Of a DNA stretch of 64,000 bases, positions 44,773-55,577 are shown in pieces. Numbering within the stretch: position 1 is the stretch's first letter; every line of letters starts with the position of its first letter. A program made the position numbers and the translations under genes. The DNA comes from Desulfonatronum lacustre DSM 10312 (GTDB taxonomy: Bacteria; Desulfobacterota; Desulfovibrionia; Desulfovibrionales; Desulfonatronaceae). The notes under the pieces were generated by a model. The model saw nothing but the letters and a program-made list of their open reading frames with translations, made no database searches and was not told the DNA's origin. Location of the stretch: the NCBI RefSeq assembly GCF_000519265.1, contig NZ_KI912608.1, positions 571,665-635,664 of the forward strand, in the 5' to 3' direction.

Positions 44773-45612
44773 TCAGCTTCGAGCGGGTACGGCCAAAAAG
44801 CGTTGCAGGGCGGCTTCGATGTTGGGCAGGTCCACCAGGGTGTCCAGGCAGGGGCCGAAGGGGCGTTGGTTGAGGACGCCGTAGACCGGGATGGGGTAGG
44901 TGTCCTGGATGCCGCTGGACAGGTCCCGGGCGCAGGCCACGGCGATGATCAGCTTGGGTTTGTTCTGGACCACGATCCGCCGGGCGATGGTTCCGCCCGT
45001 GGCGATGGCGATGCGGATGCCGTAGGTTTCCGCCAGGCCGATCAGTCCGTCCAGGGGGCATTCGCCGCAGCGCTTGCAGTGGTTGATGTCGTAGGTCAGG
45101 CGCCTTGGGCAGCGGGAATTTTGCAGGCAGTGGGGCAGCAGAAGCAGTATTTCGTGGGGTTGGAACCGGCCTCGTTCCGAGGTGACCAGCTCGTTGTTCA
45201 CCTTGATGAAGGACAGTCGGATGTCGTCCCTGGGAATGTTGAACAGCCGCCCCAGAAGGGTCATCAGGGGCAGAAAGAGCTTGATGGTGATCCCCCGAAA
45301 CCGCGAACTGAGGGGAAAGCTGCGGCTCAGGAGAATGTTCAGGACCAGGCCGATGGAGGACCAGAGGATCATGCTCCCCAGGGCCAGCAGGGCGACGGCC
45401 AGCAGACCCGAGGCCAGGGGATGAATATTTTGCAGGCCGATGAAGGGGATGACCCATAAGACGACCAGAACCAGACACAGCAGCAGCGAGGTGCCCAGGA
45501 TCAGGCCGATGAACAGCCGCTTTCCGGGATTGGAGACCGTTTCCAGGAATTCCGGGTCCAGGTCCTGCTTCCGATCCTGCTTTTGGGGCGGCTCAAGCGG
45601 CTTCAGGGACAT
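44773..45612 (-). CDS. DUF116 membrane protein
   Basis: 279 residues from the ATG at 45612. Two hydrophobic helices (about 33-58 and 65-90) and a soluble domain with NIPRDDIRLSFIKVNNELV, LLPHCLQNSRCP and the cysteine cluster DINHCKRCGECPLDGL, then VACARDLSSGI. DUF116 proteins are often next to fmt in anaerobes; the cysteines could hold metal or Fe-S. Start overlaps the fmt stop (TGATG). Confidence 0.85.
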   Translation of the reverse strand: MSLKPLEPPQKQDRKQDLDPEFLETVSNPGKRLFIGLILGTSLLLCLVLVVLWVIPFIGLQNIHPLASGLLAVALLALGSMILWSSIGLVLNILLSRSFPLSSRFRGITIKLFLPLMTLLGRLFNIPRDDIRLSFIKVNNELVTSERGRFQPHEILLLLPHCLQNSRCPRRLTYDINHCKRCGECPLDGLIGLAETYGIRIAIATGGTIARRIVVQNKPKLIIAVACARDLSSGIQDTYPIPVYGVLNQRPFGPCLDTLVDLPNIEAALQRFLAVPARS

Positions 45613-46706
45613 CAGGACTCCTCGGGCGGGGGACAGACCGGCTCGTCCGGCCCCAGGCAAAGGTTGTCGCCGGGACGGAATTGGCGCAGGTAGCCGCAGC
45701 AGAAGGCCTGGGCGTCCATGCGCTTGGCGTCGGAAGGGTGGACGTGGCGGACCAGATAGGCCTTGTCCCGGCAGGCGACGGCCAGCATGTCGCCCTGCAT
45801 GCCGATGAACGAGCCGGGGGCGGGCTTGTCGCCCTCAAGAAGTTCGCCGACGTGGCCGGGATGCACGGCGATCTTTCGCCTGGTCTGGTTGTCTTCGGGC
45901 AGAAAGAAATAGGCTCCGGGCCAGGGATGCATGGCTCGGACGTGGTCATGAACGACCCGGGCCGGCTGGTTCCAGTCGATCAGCCCCATGTCCTTGGTCA
46001 GCCGGGGGGCGTAGGAGGCCAGGGAGTGATCCTGTTCCACGGCGACCAGCGTACCGGCCCGGTGCCGGGCCAGGGTTTCCAGCAACAGTCTGCCGCCCTG
46101 GGCGGCCAGGTTGTCGTGCAGGGTCTGGGCCGTGTCGTTGATGTCGATGCCCATGGCCCGCTGCAGGAGGATCGGCCCGGTATCCATGCCCTTGGCCATG
46201 CGCATGATGGTGATTCCGGTGACCGGGTCCCCGGCCAGGAGCGCGGCCTGGATGGGCGAAGCGCCTCGGTAGCGCGGCAGCAGGGAGGCATGGACGTTCA
46301 GGCAGCCGTGTCTGGGCAGGTTCAGTACTGTTTCTGGAAAGATCAGGCCATAGGCCGCGACGATGAAGAAGTCCGCCTGAAAGGCTTCCAGCTCCGCGAC
46401 CATGGCCGGATCCTTGAGGGTTTCCGGCTGCAGGACCGGATAGCCCTTGGTCAGGGCCAGTTCCTTGACCGCGGACGGTTTGCAGGCCCGGCCCCGGCCG
46501 CAGGGGCGGTCCGGCTGGGTGACCACGGCCAGAATACGGACGTGTTGATCCGTACTCAGGTCGTCCAGTATCCGGGCGGCAAAGGGCGGGGTGCCGAAAT
46601 ACACCACTCGCAACGGGTCGCCGGAATCGGACGGCGTCCCGGGGGGAGGAACGGGCGCGGGAATGGGCCCGGGAATGATCGGGCGCGTCAATGTTTCTTG
46701 AGCCAT
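45612..46706 (-). CDS. fmt: Methionyl-tRNA formyltransferase
   Basis: 364 residues. Formyltransferase core with VVYFGTPPFAARILDDL, SLLPRYRGASPIQAALLAGD (the SLLP catalytic loop) and GITIMRMAKGMDTGPIL, then the C-terminal tRNA-binding domain. The first about 30 residues are a Pro-rich extension not usual in the family. The start overlaps def by 19 bases; a start further in is possible. Formylates initiator Met-tRNA. Confidence 0.95.
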   Translation of the reverse strand: MAQETLTRPIIPGPIPAPVPPPGTPSDSGDPLRVVYFGTPPFAARILDDLSTDQHVRILAVVTQPDRPCGRGRACKPSAVKELALTKGYPVLQPETLKDPAMVAELEAFQADFFIVAAYGLIFPETVLNLPRHGCLNVHASLLPRYRGASPIQAALLAGDPVTGITIMRMAKGMDTGPILLQRAMGIDINDTAQTLHDNLAAQGGRLLLETLARHRAGTLVAVEQDHSLASYAPRLTKDMGLIDWNQPARVVHDHVRAMHPWPGAYFFLPEDNQTRRKIAVHPGHVGELLEGDKPAPGSFIGMQGDMLAVACRDKAYLVRHVHPSDAKRMDAQAFCCGYLRQFRPGDNLCLGPDEPVCPPPEES

Positions 46707-47191
46707 TTTTTCAACTTCTGCTCGTAGAGTGAACGTTTGAGACGGCTGATCTTATCGATGAAGAGCACGCCGTCCAGGTGGTCCAGTTCGTGTTGGAGGC
46801 AGATGGCCAGCATGCCGTCCACTTCCAGGTCCACGGGTTGGCCGTCCAGGTTCAGGGCCTGCAACCGGATGCGCTCGGCCCGCTGGACCTTGCTCCGGTA
46901 GTTCATCACGCTCAGGCATCCTTCGCTGGATTCCACCTGGCCCTGGGCCTCGACGATCCGGGGGTTGACGAAAACCAGCGGCTCCTCGCGCTTGTCCGGA
47001 CCGCTCGCGTCCACCACGATCAACCGGCACGACTCGCCCACCTGGGGTGCGGCCAAGCCGAGGCCCTCCTTGTTGTACATGGTTTCCAGCATGTCCTCGG
47101 CCAGTTGGCAAATCTCCGGGGTGACGGTCTCGATTTCAGCCGCGGTCTTGGCCAGAATCGGGTCCGGGTAGGTCAGTACGGGGCGAATCAT
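46688..47191 (-). CDS. def: Peptide deformylase
   Basis: 167 residues with all three signature motifs: GLGLAAPQVG, EGCLSV (metal-binding Cys) and QHELDHLDG (metal-binding His pair and catalytic Glu). Removes the formyl group from new proteins. Ten bases downstream of aspS and overlapping fmt. Confidence 0.97.
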   Translation of the reverse strand: MIRPVLTYPDPILAKTAAEIETVTPEICQLAEDMLETMYNKEGLGLAAPQVGESCRLIVVDASGPDKREEPLVFVNPRIVEAQGQVESSEGCLSVMNYRSKVQRAERIRLQALNLDGQPVDLEVDGMLAICLQHELDHLDGVLFIDKISRLKRSLYEQKLKKWLKKH

Positions 47192-47200
47192 CAGCCGAAC

Positions 47201-49000
<1,800 letters not shown>

Positions 49001-49043
49001 GGGGTGAAAATCCTTGCAGAAGAATGTGACAAGTAAAAGGTGC

Positions 49044-49345
49044 AGTCCGATCAAAAAAACACGTGTAAGGAGCAAGAAATGTGTAATTACTCAGCACATT
49101 ATGTGTCCGCTCCTGTTCCGGCAATCGGTGTCGGGGTCGCTATCGGTATCGGAATCGAAACAGAAAAATATTGAGCGCATCCCCGCATTATCGATCCCGA
49201 TCCCGATCCCGATTCCGACCCCGGCAACAGAATTACTCTGTGCTGAATAGGTACAAAATGTTTAAGATCGAAACGTATGTTATTGATACGTGAGAGTTTG
49301 AACGATTTGCAGCGACGCAGCAATTGGGAGTATTTCAACGGACTG
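49044..49345 (-). repeat. Dispersed repeat family A, copy 3, split by element B4
   Basis: Outer part 49044-49082 (AGTCCGATCAAAAAAACACG ...) and inner part 49262-49345 (TTAAGATCGAAACGTATG ... TTTCAACGGACT) together match the reverse complement of copy 1 in order, once B4 is removed. It begins directly after the hisS stop codon. Confidence 0.85.
49083..49254 (+). repeat. Hexamer-arm element family B, copy 4, inserted in repeat A3
   Basis: 172 bases; ends GTAATTACTCAGCACA and TGTGCTGAATAGGTAC, hexamer arms and an inner imperfect hairpin. Flanked by GAAATGT (49076-49082) and AAAATGT (49255-49261), a 7-base duplication with one mismatch. Confidence 0.85.
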
Positions 49346-50608
49346 CTACGCGCCGCCCGCCATCCGGTTCAGCAGATTCCCCGGCAGATCCGCTTCGGAC
49401 ACGACATATTGTTCGCCGTCGCGCATGTCCTTGACCGCCACGGTGCACTGAGCCGCCCCGTCCTCGTCCAGCATCAGGGCGAAGCGGGCTCCGGCCTTGT
49501 TCGCGGAGCGCATCTGGCTTTTCAGGCTGCGGAAGGCGTAGGGGAACTCCACGGAAAAACGTTGACCGCGCAGAACCTGGGCGATTTCCAGGGCTTTTTC
49601 CAGAAGGGTTTCGGCATGCACGGCAATGTACACGTCCACTCCCGGATCCGGCTGCTCCGGGGCCAGCATGGCCAGACGCTCCAGGCCGCAGGCAAAGCCG
49701 ATGCCCGATACGTCCGGGCCGCCGAGCTGTTTGACCAGACCGTCGTAGCGCCCGCCCCCGGCCACCGAGGACTGGGCGCCGATGTCCGTGGAAACCACTT
49801 CAAAGGTCGTGCGCTGGTAGTAGTCCAGGCCGCGGACCAGCAGGGGATTGAGCGTGACCTGGAGCCGGGAGCGGCCCAGCAGGTCCAGCACGGCGTCGAA
49901 ATGCACCCGGCAGGCGTCGCAGTTATGGTCCGTGATTACCGGCGCGCCCGTGGTCAAGGCCTTGCATCCGGGAACCTTGCAGTCCAGGACGCGCAATGGA
50001 TTGGTGGTTATCCGACGCTGGCAGTCCTCGCACAGGCCCGATTGGTCCACGTCCCGGAGGTAGTCATCCAGGGCGGCCCGAAACGTCGGTCGGCAGGCGG
50101 CGCAGCCCAGGCTGTTGAGCTGGTATTCCAGGCCGGTCAGGCCGATTTCCGAGAGAAAACGGTGGAGCATGAACAGCATGTCCACGTCCACGAGGTGGGA
50201 GGCTGATCCCAGAATTTCGACGTTGATCTGATGAAACTGGCGCTGGCGGCCCATTTGCGGACGCTCGTAGCGGAACATGGGGCCCAGGGTGAAGAACTTG
50301 AGCACCTCGTCCTGGCGCAACAGCTTGTGCTGGATGCAGGCCCGCAGTACCCCGGCGGTGGCCTCGGGCCGCAGGGTCATGGAGCGGCCTTTGCGGTCCG
50401 GAAAGGAGTACATCTCCTTCTGAACCACGTCGGTCTCGTCGCCGATGCCCCGCACGAAGAGTTCCGTGTACTCGATGATCGGCGTGCGCAATTCCCGACA
50501 GCCGTATCCGGCAAAGACATCCCGGGCCGTGGCTTCGATGGAGGTGAACAGGTCGCTTTTCGGCGAAAAAAGGTCCACGAATCCTTTGCCGCTTTGTATC
50601 ATGGTCAT
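49346..50608 (-). CDS. hisS: Histidyl-tRNA synthetase
   Basis: 420 residues from the ATG at 50608 (AAGGA upstream; a second ATG lies six bases in). Class II core with TLRPEATAGVLRACI (motif 2 region), GPMFRYERPQMGRQRQFHQ, histidine motifs LVRGLDYYQRTTFEV and AGGGRYDGLV, and the C-terminal anticodon domain. An internal cysteine group (GLCEDCQRR, CKVPGCKAL, HNCDACRVHF) is present in the insertion domain. Upstream of aspS in the same direction. Confidence 0.96.
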   Translation of the reverse strand: MTMIQSGKGFVDLFSPKSDLFTSIEATARDVFAGYGCRELRTPIIEYTELFVRGIGDETDVVQKEMYSFPDRKGRSMTLRPEATAGVLRACIQHKLLRQDEVLKFFTLGPMFRYERPQMGRQRQFHQINVEILGSASHLVDVDMLFMLHRFLSEIGLTGLEYQLNSLGCAACRPTFRAALDDYLRDVDQSGLCEDCQRRITTNPLRVLDCKVPGCKALTTGAPVITDHNCDACRVHFDAVLDLLGRSRLQVTLNPLLVRGLDYYQRTTFEVVSTDIGAQSSVAGGGRYDGLVKQLGGPDVSGIGFACGLERLAMLAPEQPDPGVDVYIAVHAETLLEKALEIAQVLRGQRFSVEFPYAFRSLKSQMRSANKAGARFALMLDEDGAAQCTVAVKDMRDGEQYVVSEADLPGNLLNRMAGGA

Positions 50609-50849
50609 CGTTTTTCCTTGAGGGGTGGGAACAACAAAAGCAGGCTGCAATGGGCCTGGAGTGATGGGCGGACCTTGGTCGAACCCGTCACCAGCGTCTC
50701 AAAAAGCGAAACTGAATTTTTTAGCGCAATCAAGGTAGCCTGTCAAAACAGCCCCATGGGCTTGTTTGCCCGAGAAATCGTTTCTGCTATCCTCGACGAA
50801 TCAAGCGAGCCAAGGATTAATAGAAGGCATAAACCAAGGAGACGCCAAC
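50609..50849 (+). promoter_or_regulatory. Divergent spacer with candidate mobB promoter
   Basis: TTGCCC (50766-50771) and TATCCT (50788-50793), 16-base spacer, point toward mobB. A short hairpin CTGTcaaaACAG lies just upstream (about 50741-50752). No molybdenum-cofactor riboswitch was recognised. Confidence 0.3.
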
Positions 50850-51587
50850 ATGACCACGCGAGCCATGGGCTTCGTCGGTTTTCATAAATCCGGTAAAACA
50901 ACCTTGGTGACCCAGGTGGCGCAGCATTTGCGCGACCAGGGGCACCGGGTGGGGATCATCAAAAGCAGTCATCATCCCTTTGATCTGGGAGCGACGGACA
51001 CGGGCAAGCTGGCCGGGACCGGATGCCCCGTGGCCGGGATCAATCCGGACCAGACCATGCTCGTGCTGCCCAATTCCATGCCGATCATGTCCGCCTGGTC
51101 CCTGCTGGACGCGGACATTCTTCTGGTGGAAGGCGGAAAAAAGCTGACCTTCCTGCCCCGGATCATTTTGCCGCGAACCGAGCCGGGTTCAACGGATGAC
51201 CCCGCGGGCCTGGCCGACGGCCTGGCCCTGGCCGCCTGGGAGCAGGAAGAAGCCACGGGCCTGCCCGTCTGCTCAACTGTTGACGAGGTCGCGGATTTGG
51301 TGCTCCAGCGCGGGTTCCTGCTTCCGGCTCTGGACTGCGGTGCCTGCGGACGGGAAGACTGCGCGGAGCTGGCCCGGGACGTGGTGGCCGGAAGGGCCTC
51401 TCCCGATGATTGCAAGGCCGTTGAGGACGCCTTTTCCGTGCGCGTGAACGGCGTGCCTCTGGGCATGAATCCTTTCGTGGCCAGGATCATGGCCTCGACC
51501 CTCCGGGGTATGCTGTGTCAGCTCAAGGGCTACGCGCCCGGGACCATTGATATTCATCTCGGCCCGGCTTCCGGAGGAACGTCATGA
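50850..51587 (+). CDS. mobB: MobB-like GTP-binding protein with C-terminal cysteine domain
   Basis: 245 residues from the ATG at 50850 (AAGGAG upstream). P-loop GFHKSGKTTLVTQVAQHL near the N-terminus, KSSHHPFDLGATDT and ILLVEGGKK as in MobB. After about residue 165 comes an extra domain with DCGACGREDCAELARDV and a further Cys in ASPDDC, spacing like a 4Fe-4S site. It overlaps moeA (ATGA), placing it in molybdenum or tungsten cofactor maturation. Confidence 0.82.
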   Translation: MTTRAMGFVGFHKSGKTTLVTQVAQHLRDQGHRVGIIKSSHHPFDLGATDTGKLAGTGCPVAGINPDQTMLVLPNSMPIMSAWSLLDADILLVEGGKKLTFLPRIILPRTEPGSTDDPAGLADGLALAAWEQEEATGLPVCSTVDEVADLVLQRGFLLPALDCGACGREDCAELARDVVAGRASPDDCKAVEDAFSVRVNGVPLGMNPFVARIMASTLRGMLCQLKGYAPGTIDIHLGPASGGTS

Positions 51588-52891
51588 AGGAGTCGTTTTT
51601 TCAGGTCGTTTCCATTGCCCGGTTTGTCGAGACCCTGAAGACCTTTTCCCGTACCGCGACCCTGGAGCGGGAAATCGCCGGAGCTTTCGGCATGGTCCTG
51701 GCCGAACCCGTGGTTGCGGCGGAGGATCTGCCCTTGATGCACCGCTCCTGCATGGACGGTTACGCGGTGCGGGCCGCGGACACCTTCGGAGCCTCGGAGT
51801 CCAACCCCACCTACCTGGATCTGGCCTTTGCCGTGGCCATCGAAACCCCGTCCGATGCGGCCCTGGAGCCGGGAACCTGCGCCCGGATCACCACCGGCGG
51901 GAGTCTGCCCCAGGGCGCGGACGCCGTGGTCATGGTCGAACAGACCCTGGAAATGGGCGGACAGGGAACGCCAGAGGCTGTTGGCGGGGAGGCCGCGGGC
52001 GGGCTGGGCGGCACGACCATCGAGATTCATAAATCCCTGTCTCCCTGGGACAACGTGATGCTCCGCGGGGAGGACGTTCAGGCCGGGGAGACGCTGCTTC
52101 AGCCCGGCACGCGCCTGGACGGGGCCCGGATCGGCCTGCTGGCGGCCCTGGGGTATTCGCGGGTTCGGGTACATGCCCCGGTCACCGTGGGCATCCTTTC
52201 CACCGGCGACGAAGTGGTGGCCGTGGACCAGCCGGTACGACCCGGGCTGGTCCGGGACGTCAATTCCCACACCCTCGCGGCCCTGGCCGAAGCCGCCGGA
52301 GCCAGAGCCGTTCGCCTCGGGCTGGTCCGGGACGATCTGCAAGCCTTGGCCTCGGCCCTGGAAAAGGGGCTGGAGGAGTGCGACGTGGTTCTGGTGTCCG
52401 GCGGCAGTTCCGTGGGTACCCGTGATCATTCCCTGGAAGCCCTGGAACGGCTGCCCGGCGGGGAAATCCTGGCCCACGGCGTGGCCATGAGCCCCGGCAA
52501 GCCGACAATTCTGGCCCGGGCGGAGACGGATACCGGCCTCAAGGCCGTTCTCGGTCTGCCCGGGCAGGTGGCCAGCGCCCAGGTGGTGATGCAGGTTCTG
52601 GTTCTGCCTTTCCTGGCACATCTCCAGGGCCTGAATCACGCCTTCGACCCCGGCCCCCTGGAGACAGTCCCGGCCCGCTTGTCCCGCAACGTGGCCTCCC
52701 GGCAGGGCCGTACGGACTTTGTCCGGGTCGCCCTGAGCCGGGACACGGACGGCGGCCTCGTGGCCACTCCGGTCTTGGGCAAATCCGGTCTGCTGAAGAC
52801 CCTGCTCCAGGCCCAGGGGCTGATGGAAATTCCGGAAAACCGGGAAGGGTTCACCGCCGGGACCGAGGTCATGGTGCGTCCGCTGGTTTAA
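51584..52891 (+). CDS. moeA: Molybdopterin molybdenumtransferase MoeA
   Basis: 435 residues. MoeA domains: PLMHRSCMDGYAVRA and ARITTGGSLPQGADAVVMVE in the N-terminal part, molybdopterin-binding domain with VGILSTGDEVVAVD and VVLVSGGSSVGTRDHSLE, and a C-terminal barrel. Inserts molybdate (or tungstate) into adenylylated molybdopterin. The stop codon coincides with the left end of element D. Confidence 0.93.
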   Translation: MKESFFQVVSIARFVETLKTFSRTATLEREIAGAFGMVLAEPVVAAEDLPLMHRSCMDGYAVRAADTFGASESNPTYLDLAFAVAIETPSDAALEPGTCARITTGGSLPQGADAVVMVEQTLEMGGQGTPEAVGGEAAGGLGGTTIEIHKSLSPWDNVMLRGEDVQAGETLLQPGTRLDGARIGLLAALGYSRVRVHAPVTVGILSTGDEVVAVDQPVRPGLVRDVNSHTLAALAEAAGARAVRLGLVRDDLQALASALEKGLEECDVVLVSGGSSVGTRDHSLEALERLPGGEILAHGVAMSPGKPTILARAETDTGLKAVLGLPGQVASAQVVMQVLVLPFLAHLQGLNHAFDPGPLETVPARLSRNVASRQGRTDFVRVALSRDTDGGLVATPVLGKSGLLKTLLQAQGLMEIPENREGFTAGTEVMVRPLV

Positions 52892-53086
52892 TACCATTTC
52901 TAATTCAAAGCTTCTCTTTCGGTATCGGTATCGGTATCGGGATCGGTATCGGGGTCGAGGTCGAATTAGGATTATTGGCGAACAACAGTATCTATCCCGA
53001 TCCCGATCCCGATACCGATACCGACGCCGACCCCGATAACTGCATTTTCTCAAGCGAAAAACGCATTGCCGAAGTAGGATTGGTAT
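52891..53086. repeat. Hexamer-arm element D
   Basis: Ends ATACCATTTCTAATTC and, at the right, the complement of ATACCAATCCTACTTC (13 of 16 identical). Left arm 52919-52963 is GGTATC-type hexamers; right arm 52996-53038 is CCGATA/CCGATC-type hexamers. The design matches family B but the ends differ. Confidence 0.8.
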
Positions 53087-53146
53087 AAGGTGTGAGCCTC
53101 TGTTTGCAATCCTTCATCCTGTTCAAGAATTGAGAGAATTTGAACC

Positions 53147-54115
53147 ATGTCGAAATCCAATCCGGTGGTCATTGCCGTGGGCGGCAATTCGCTGATCAGC
53201 GAAAAAGAAAAAGTCACGGTGGAGGATCAGTACGAGGCCATCCGGGGGACCGTGCGCCATGTCGCCGACGTCATTGAAGCCGGCCGCCAGGTCTGCGTCA
53301 CCCACGGCAACGGGCCCCAGGTGGGCTTTATCCTGCGGCGCTCGGAGATCGCCCGAAAGGTGGCCGGGATGCATCCCGTGCCGCTGGCTTCCTGCGTGGC
53401 GGACACCCAGGGCGCCATCGGCTGGCAGATCCAGCAGGCCTTGTCCAACGAGCTGCGCCGTCGCGGCCTGGGAGCGACCCATCGCGGCATGGCCGTGAGC
53501 GTGGTCACCCAGGTTCTGGTGGATGTGGACGATCCGGGTTTCGTTGATCCGGACAAGTTCGTGGGTGAAGTTTACCAGGAGGCGGACCTGCCTGTTTTGC
53601 GCGAGGAGTATCCGCACTGGGTGCTCAAGCCGGACCGGGGCCGGGGATGGCGGCGGGTCGTGCCCAGTCCCAAGCCGCTGGAGATCGTTGAACTGCCCGT
53701 GATCCGTTCCCTGCTGGAACAGGGCTTCAACGTGGTGGCCGTGGGAGGCGGAGGCGTGCCGGTGGTTCGCGGCGACGACGGAGAGCTGCGCGGAGTGGCC
53801 GCGGTCATCGACAAGGATTTGGCCACCGGCCTGCTGGCCACGACCCTGGGCGCGGACTTACTGGTGGTTTCCACGTCCGTGCCCAAGGTCAGCCTCAACT
53901 ACGGCACTCCGGATCAAACGGACCTGGCCGACGTGACAGCCCAGGAGATGCGCACCTACCTGGCCCAGGGGCACTTTCCTCCCGGAAGCATGGGGCCGAA
54001 GATCGCGGCGGCCATCGACTTTCTCGCCAAGGGGGGCAAGGAGGTGATCATCACCTGTCCGGACAATCTGAAGAACGCTCTGGAGTCCGGGGGCGGGACG
54101 CGCATCACCCCCTAA
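53147..54115 (+). CDS. arcC: Carbamate kinase
   Basis: 322 residues of the amino-acid kinase fold: VVIAVGGNSLIS at the start, VCVTHGNGPQVGFILRRSE, VVAVGGGGVPVVRGDDGELR, AVIDKDLATGLLATTLGADL, PGSMGPKIAAAIDFL. Makes ATP from carbamoyl phosphate, or the reverse. No arginine deiminase or ornithine transcarbamylase gene is adjacent, so its pathway here is open. Confidence 0.92.
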   Translation: MSKSNPVVIAVGGNSLISEKEKVTVEDQYEAIRGTVRHVADVIEAGRQVCVTHGNGPQVGFILRRSEIARKVAGMHPVPLASCVADTQGAIGWQIQQALSNELRRRGLGATHRGMAVSVVTQVLVDVDDPGFVDPDKFVGEVYQEADLPVLREEYPHWVLKPDRGRGWRRVVPSPKPLEIVELPVIRSLLEQGFNVVAVGGGGVPVVRGDDGELRGVAAVIDKDLATGLLATTLGADLLVVSTSVPKVSLNYGTPDQTDLADVTAQEMRTYLAQGHFPPGSMGPKIAAAIDFLAKGGKEVIITCPDNLKNALESGGGTRITP

Positions 54116-54153
54116 CGGCCTCTCGGGACGCTCTTTTCAAGATGCGCCGAAAG

Positions 54154-54191
54154 AAAAAGCCCGCGCCGGAACTCCCGGCACGGGCTTTTTT
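54154..54191. terminator. Bidirectional terminator between arcC and hsp20
   Basis: AAAAAGCCCGCGCCGG / CCGGCACGGGCTTTTTT, one mismatch in the stem, A-run left and T-run right, between convergent genes. Confidence 0.92.
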
Positions 54192-54220
54192 GATTGATTG
54201 AAAGGGGCCGGAAAGCGGGC

Positions 54221-54673
54221 TCAGCTTTCGATGGAAATGCGTTTGGTCTGGGCCTTTTCGCTTTTGGGCAGGGTGACCTTCAACACGCCGTTCTTGAACT
54301 TGGCCGTGACCTTGTCGGACTGGATTTCCGCAGGCAACGGGATGGAGCGGCTGAAGCTGCCGTAGGAGCATTCCCGGTGTACGGCGTTTTTCTTCTTCTC
54401 CTCTCGTTCTTCTTTCTTCACGCCGCGCAGAACCAGATAGTTGTTTTCAACGTGCAGTTCCACGTCCTCAGCCTCCAAGCCTGGTAGTTCGGCATTGACC
54501 AGCACGGCCTGTTCGGTTTCGGAGACGTCCACGGCGGGCATCATTTTTTCAAACGATTCCCTGGCCGGAAACGGAGACGAAAAATATGGCTCCATCATGC
54601 TGAACAAATCCGGTTGTCGCGCACTCTCGACGTTGCCTTTGGGCCGCAACACGGGAAAGAAACGATTCAACAT
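54221..54673 (-). CDS. Hsp20 family small heat-shock protein (third of three)
   Basis: 150 residues from the ATG at 54673 (AGGAGG eight bases upstream; a GTG nine bases earlier overlaps that site). Alpha-crystallin domain (about 45-145): PAVDVSETEQAVLVNAELPG, ECSYGSFSRSIPLP, FKNGVLKVTLPKS. Holds unfolding proteins in an ATP-independent way. Lies 51 bases after the second hsp20. Confidence 0.93.
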   Translation of the reverse strand: MLNRFFPVLRPKGNVESARQPDLFSMMEPYFSSPFPARESFEKMMPAVDVSETEQAVLVNAELPGLEAEDVELHVENNYLVLRGVKKEEREEKKKNAVHRECSYGSFSRSIPLPAEIQSDKVTAKFKNGVLKVTLPKSEKAQTKRISIES

Positions 54674-54724
54674 GGAAAACACCTCCTCATGTGATCATCT
54701 CTGAAGTATTGCCGTTGTTCGAAG

Positions 54725-55093
54725 TTATTCCAACTCAACCTGGATCTTTCGGGGCAGGGCTTGTTCCGCCTTGGGCAGGTGCAGTTCCAGGACCCCGTTT
54801 TTCAAGGTGGCCTTGATCTTTTCCCGGTCCACGATGTGCGACAGGGTGAAGGCCCGGGTGTATTCCACATTGCCGAATTCCACGTGAATCCGGTTCTCGT
54901 TGGTCACCCCCTGGTAGGCGGACTTGCCGCCGATACGCAGTTCGTCGTCCGAGAGGTCGATGACCAGGTCCTCCTTGCGCACCCCGGGCATATCCACATA
55001 GATGAAGAATCCGTCGCCGGTCTCCAGAATGTCGGTGGCCGGCTTCATCCTCGGCAATCCCTTGGCTTCGGTTTGGGCGATATTTTTGTTCAT
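54725..55093 (-). CDS. Hsp20 family small heat-shock protein (second of three)
   Basis: 122 residues, short form: alpha-crystallin domain with PATDILETGDGFFIYVDMPG, VEYTRAFTLSHIVD, LKNGVLELHLPKAEQ. GGAGGAGAATC precedes the ATG. Only 18 bases after the first hsp20. Confidence 0.93.
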   Translation of the reverse strand: MNKNIAQTEAKGLPRMKPATDILETGDGFFIYVDMPGVRKEDLVIDLSDDELRIGGKSAYQGVTNENRIHVEFGNVEYTRAFTLSHIVDREKIKATLKNGVLELHLPKAEQALPRKIQVELE

Positions 55094-55111
55094 GATTCTC
55101 CTCCTGTGATG

Positions 55112-55525
55112 CTAATTCATGTCGATGGAAATTTTGCGGGGCTTAGTGTCCTCGGATTTAGGCAGCCGAATTTCCAGGAGACCGTTCTTGGCCACGGCCT
55201 TGACCTTATCCACGTCCACCGGGGCGTTGATGTTCACCACCCGCTGAAAATTCCCCGTGGGGCGCTCCTGGCGGAAGTACTTGCCCTTTTCGATCTTTCG
55301 TTCGCCCTTGATCACCAGGGTCGAATCCGTAAAGGTCAGGTCGATGTCCTCCACGCTGACTCCGGGAATTTCGCAACGCACGTACAGAGCTTCCGCGTCC
55401 TCGCTGATGTTCAGCGGAGGGTAGGCGACCCTGCGCTGGCTGATGTTCAACGGGCCCCACAGCTCGTTGAAGACCCTGTCGAAATTGTCCATGCCGCCGT
55501 AGAAGGGACTCATGTCGATAACCAT
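55112..55525 (-). CDS. Hsp20 family small heat-shock protein (first of three)
   Basis: 137 residues from the ATG at 55525 (AAGGAGG upstream). Alpha-crystallin domain: PPLNISEDAEALYVRCEIPG, GNFQRVVNINAPVD, AKNGLLEIRLPKSED. The three proteins are clearly different from one another, so this is not a recent duplication. Hetero-oligomer formation is possible. Confidence 0.93.
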   Translation of the reverse strand: MVIDMSPFYGGMDNFDRVFNELWGPLNISQRRVAYPPLNISEDAEALYVRCEIPGVSVEDIDLTFTDSTLVIKGERKIEKGKYFRQERPTGNFQRVVNINAPVDVDKVKAVAKNGLLEIRLPKSEDTKPRKISIDMN

Positions 55526-55577
55526 ACTATCCTCCTTATACAAAATTGGTGTTGGTGTTGCCTTACGGTCCTTTAAC

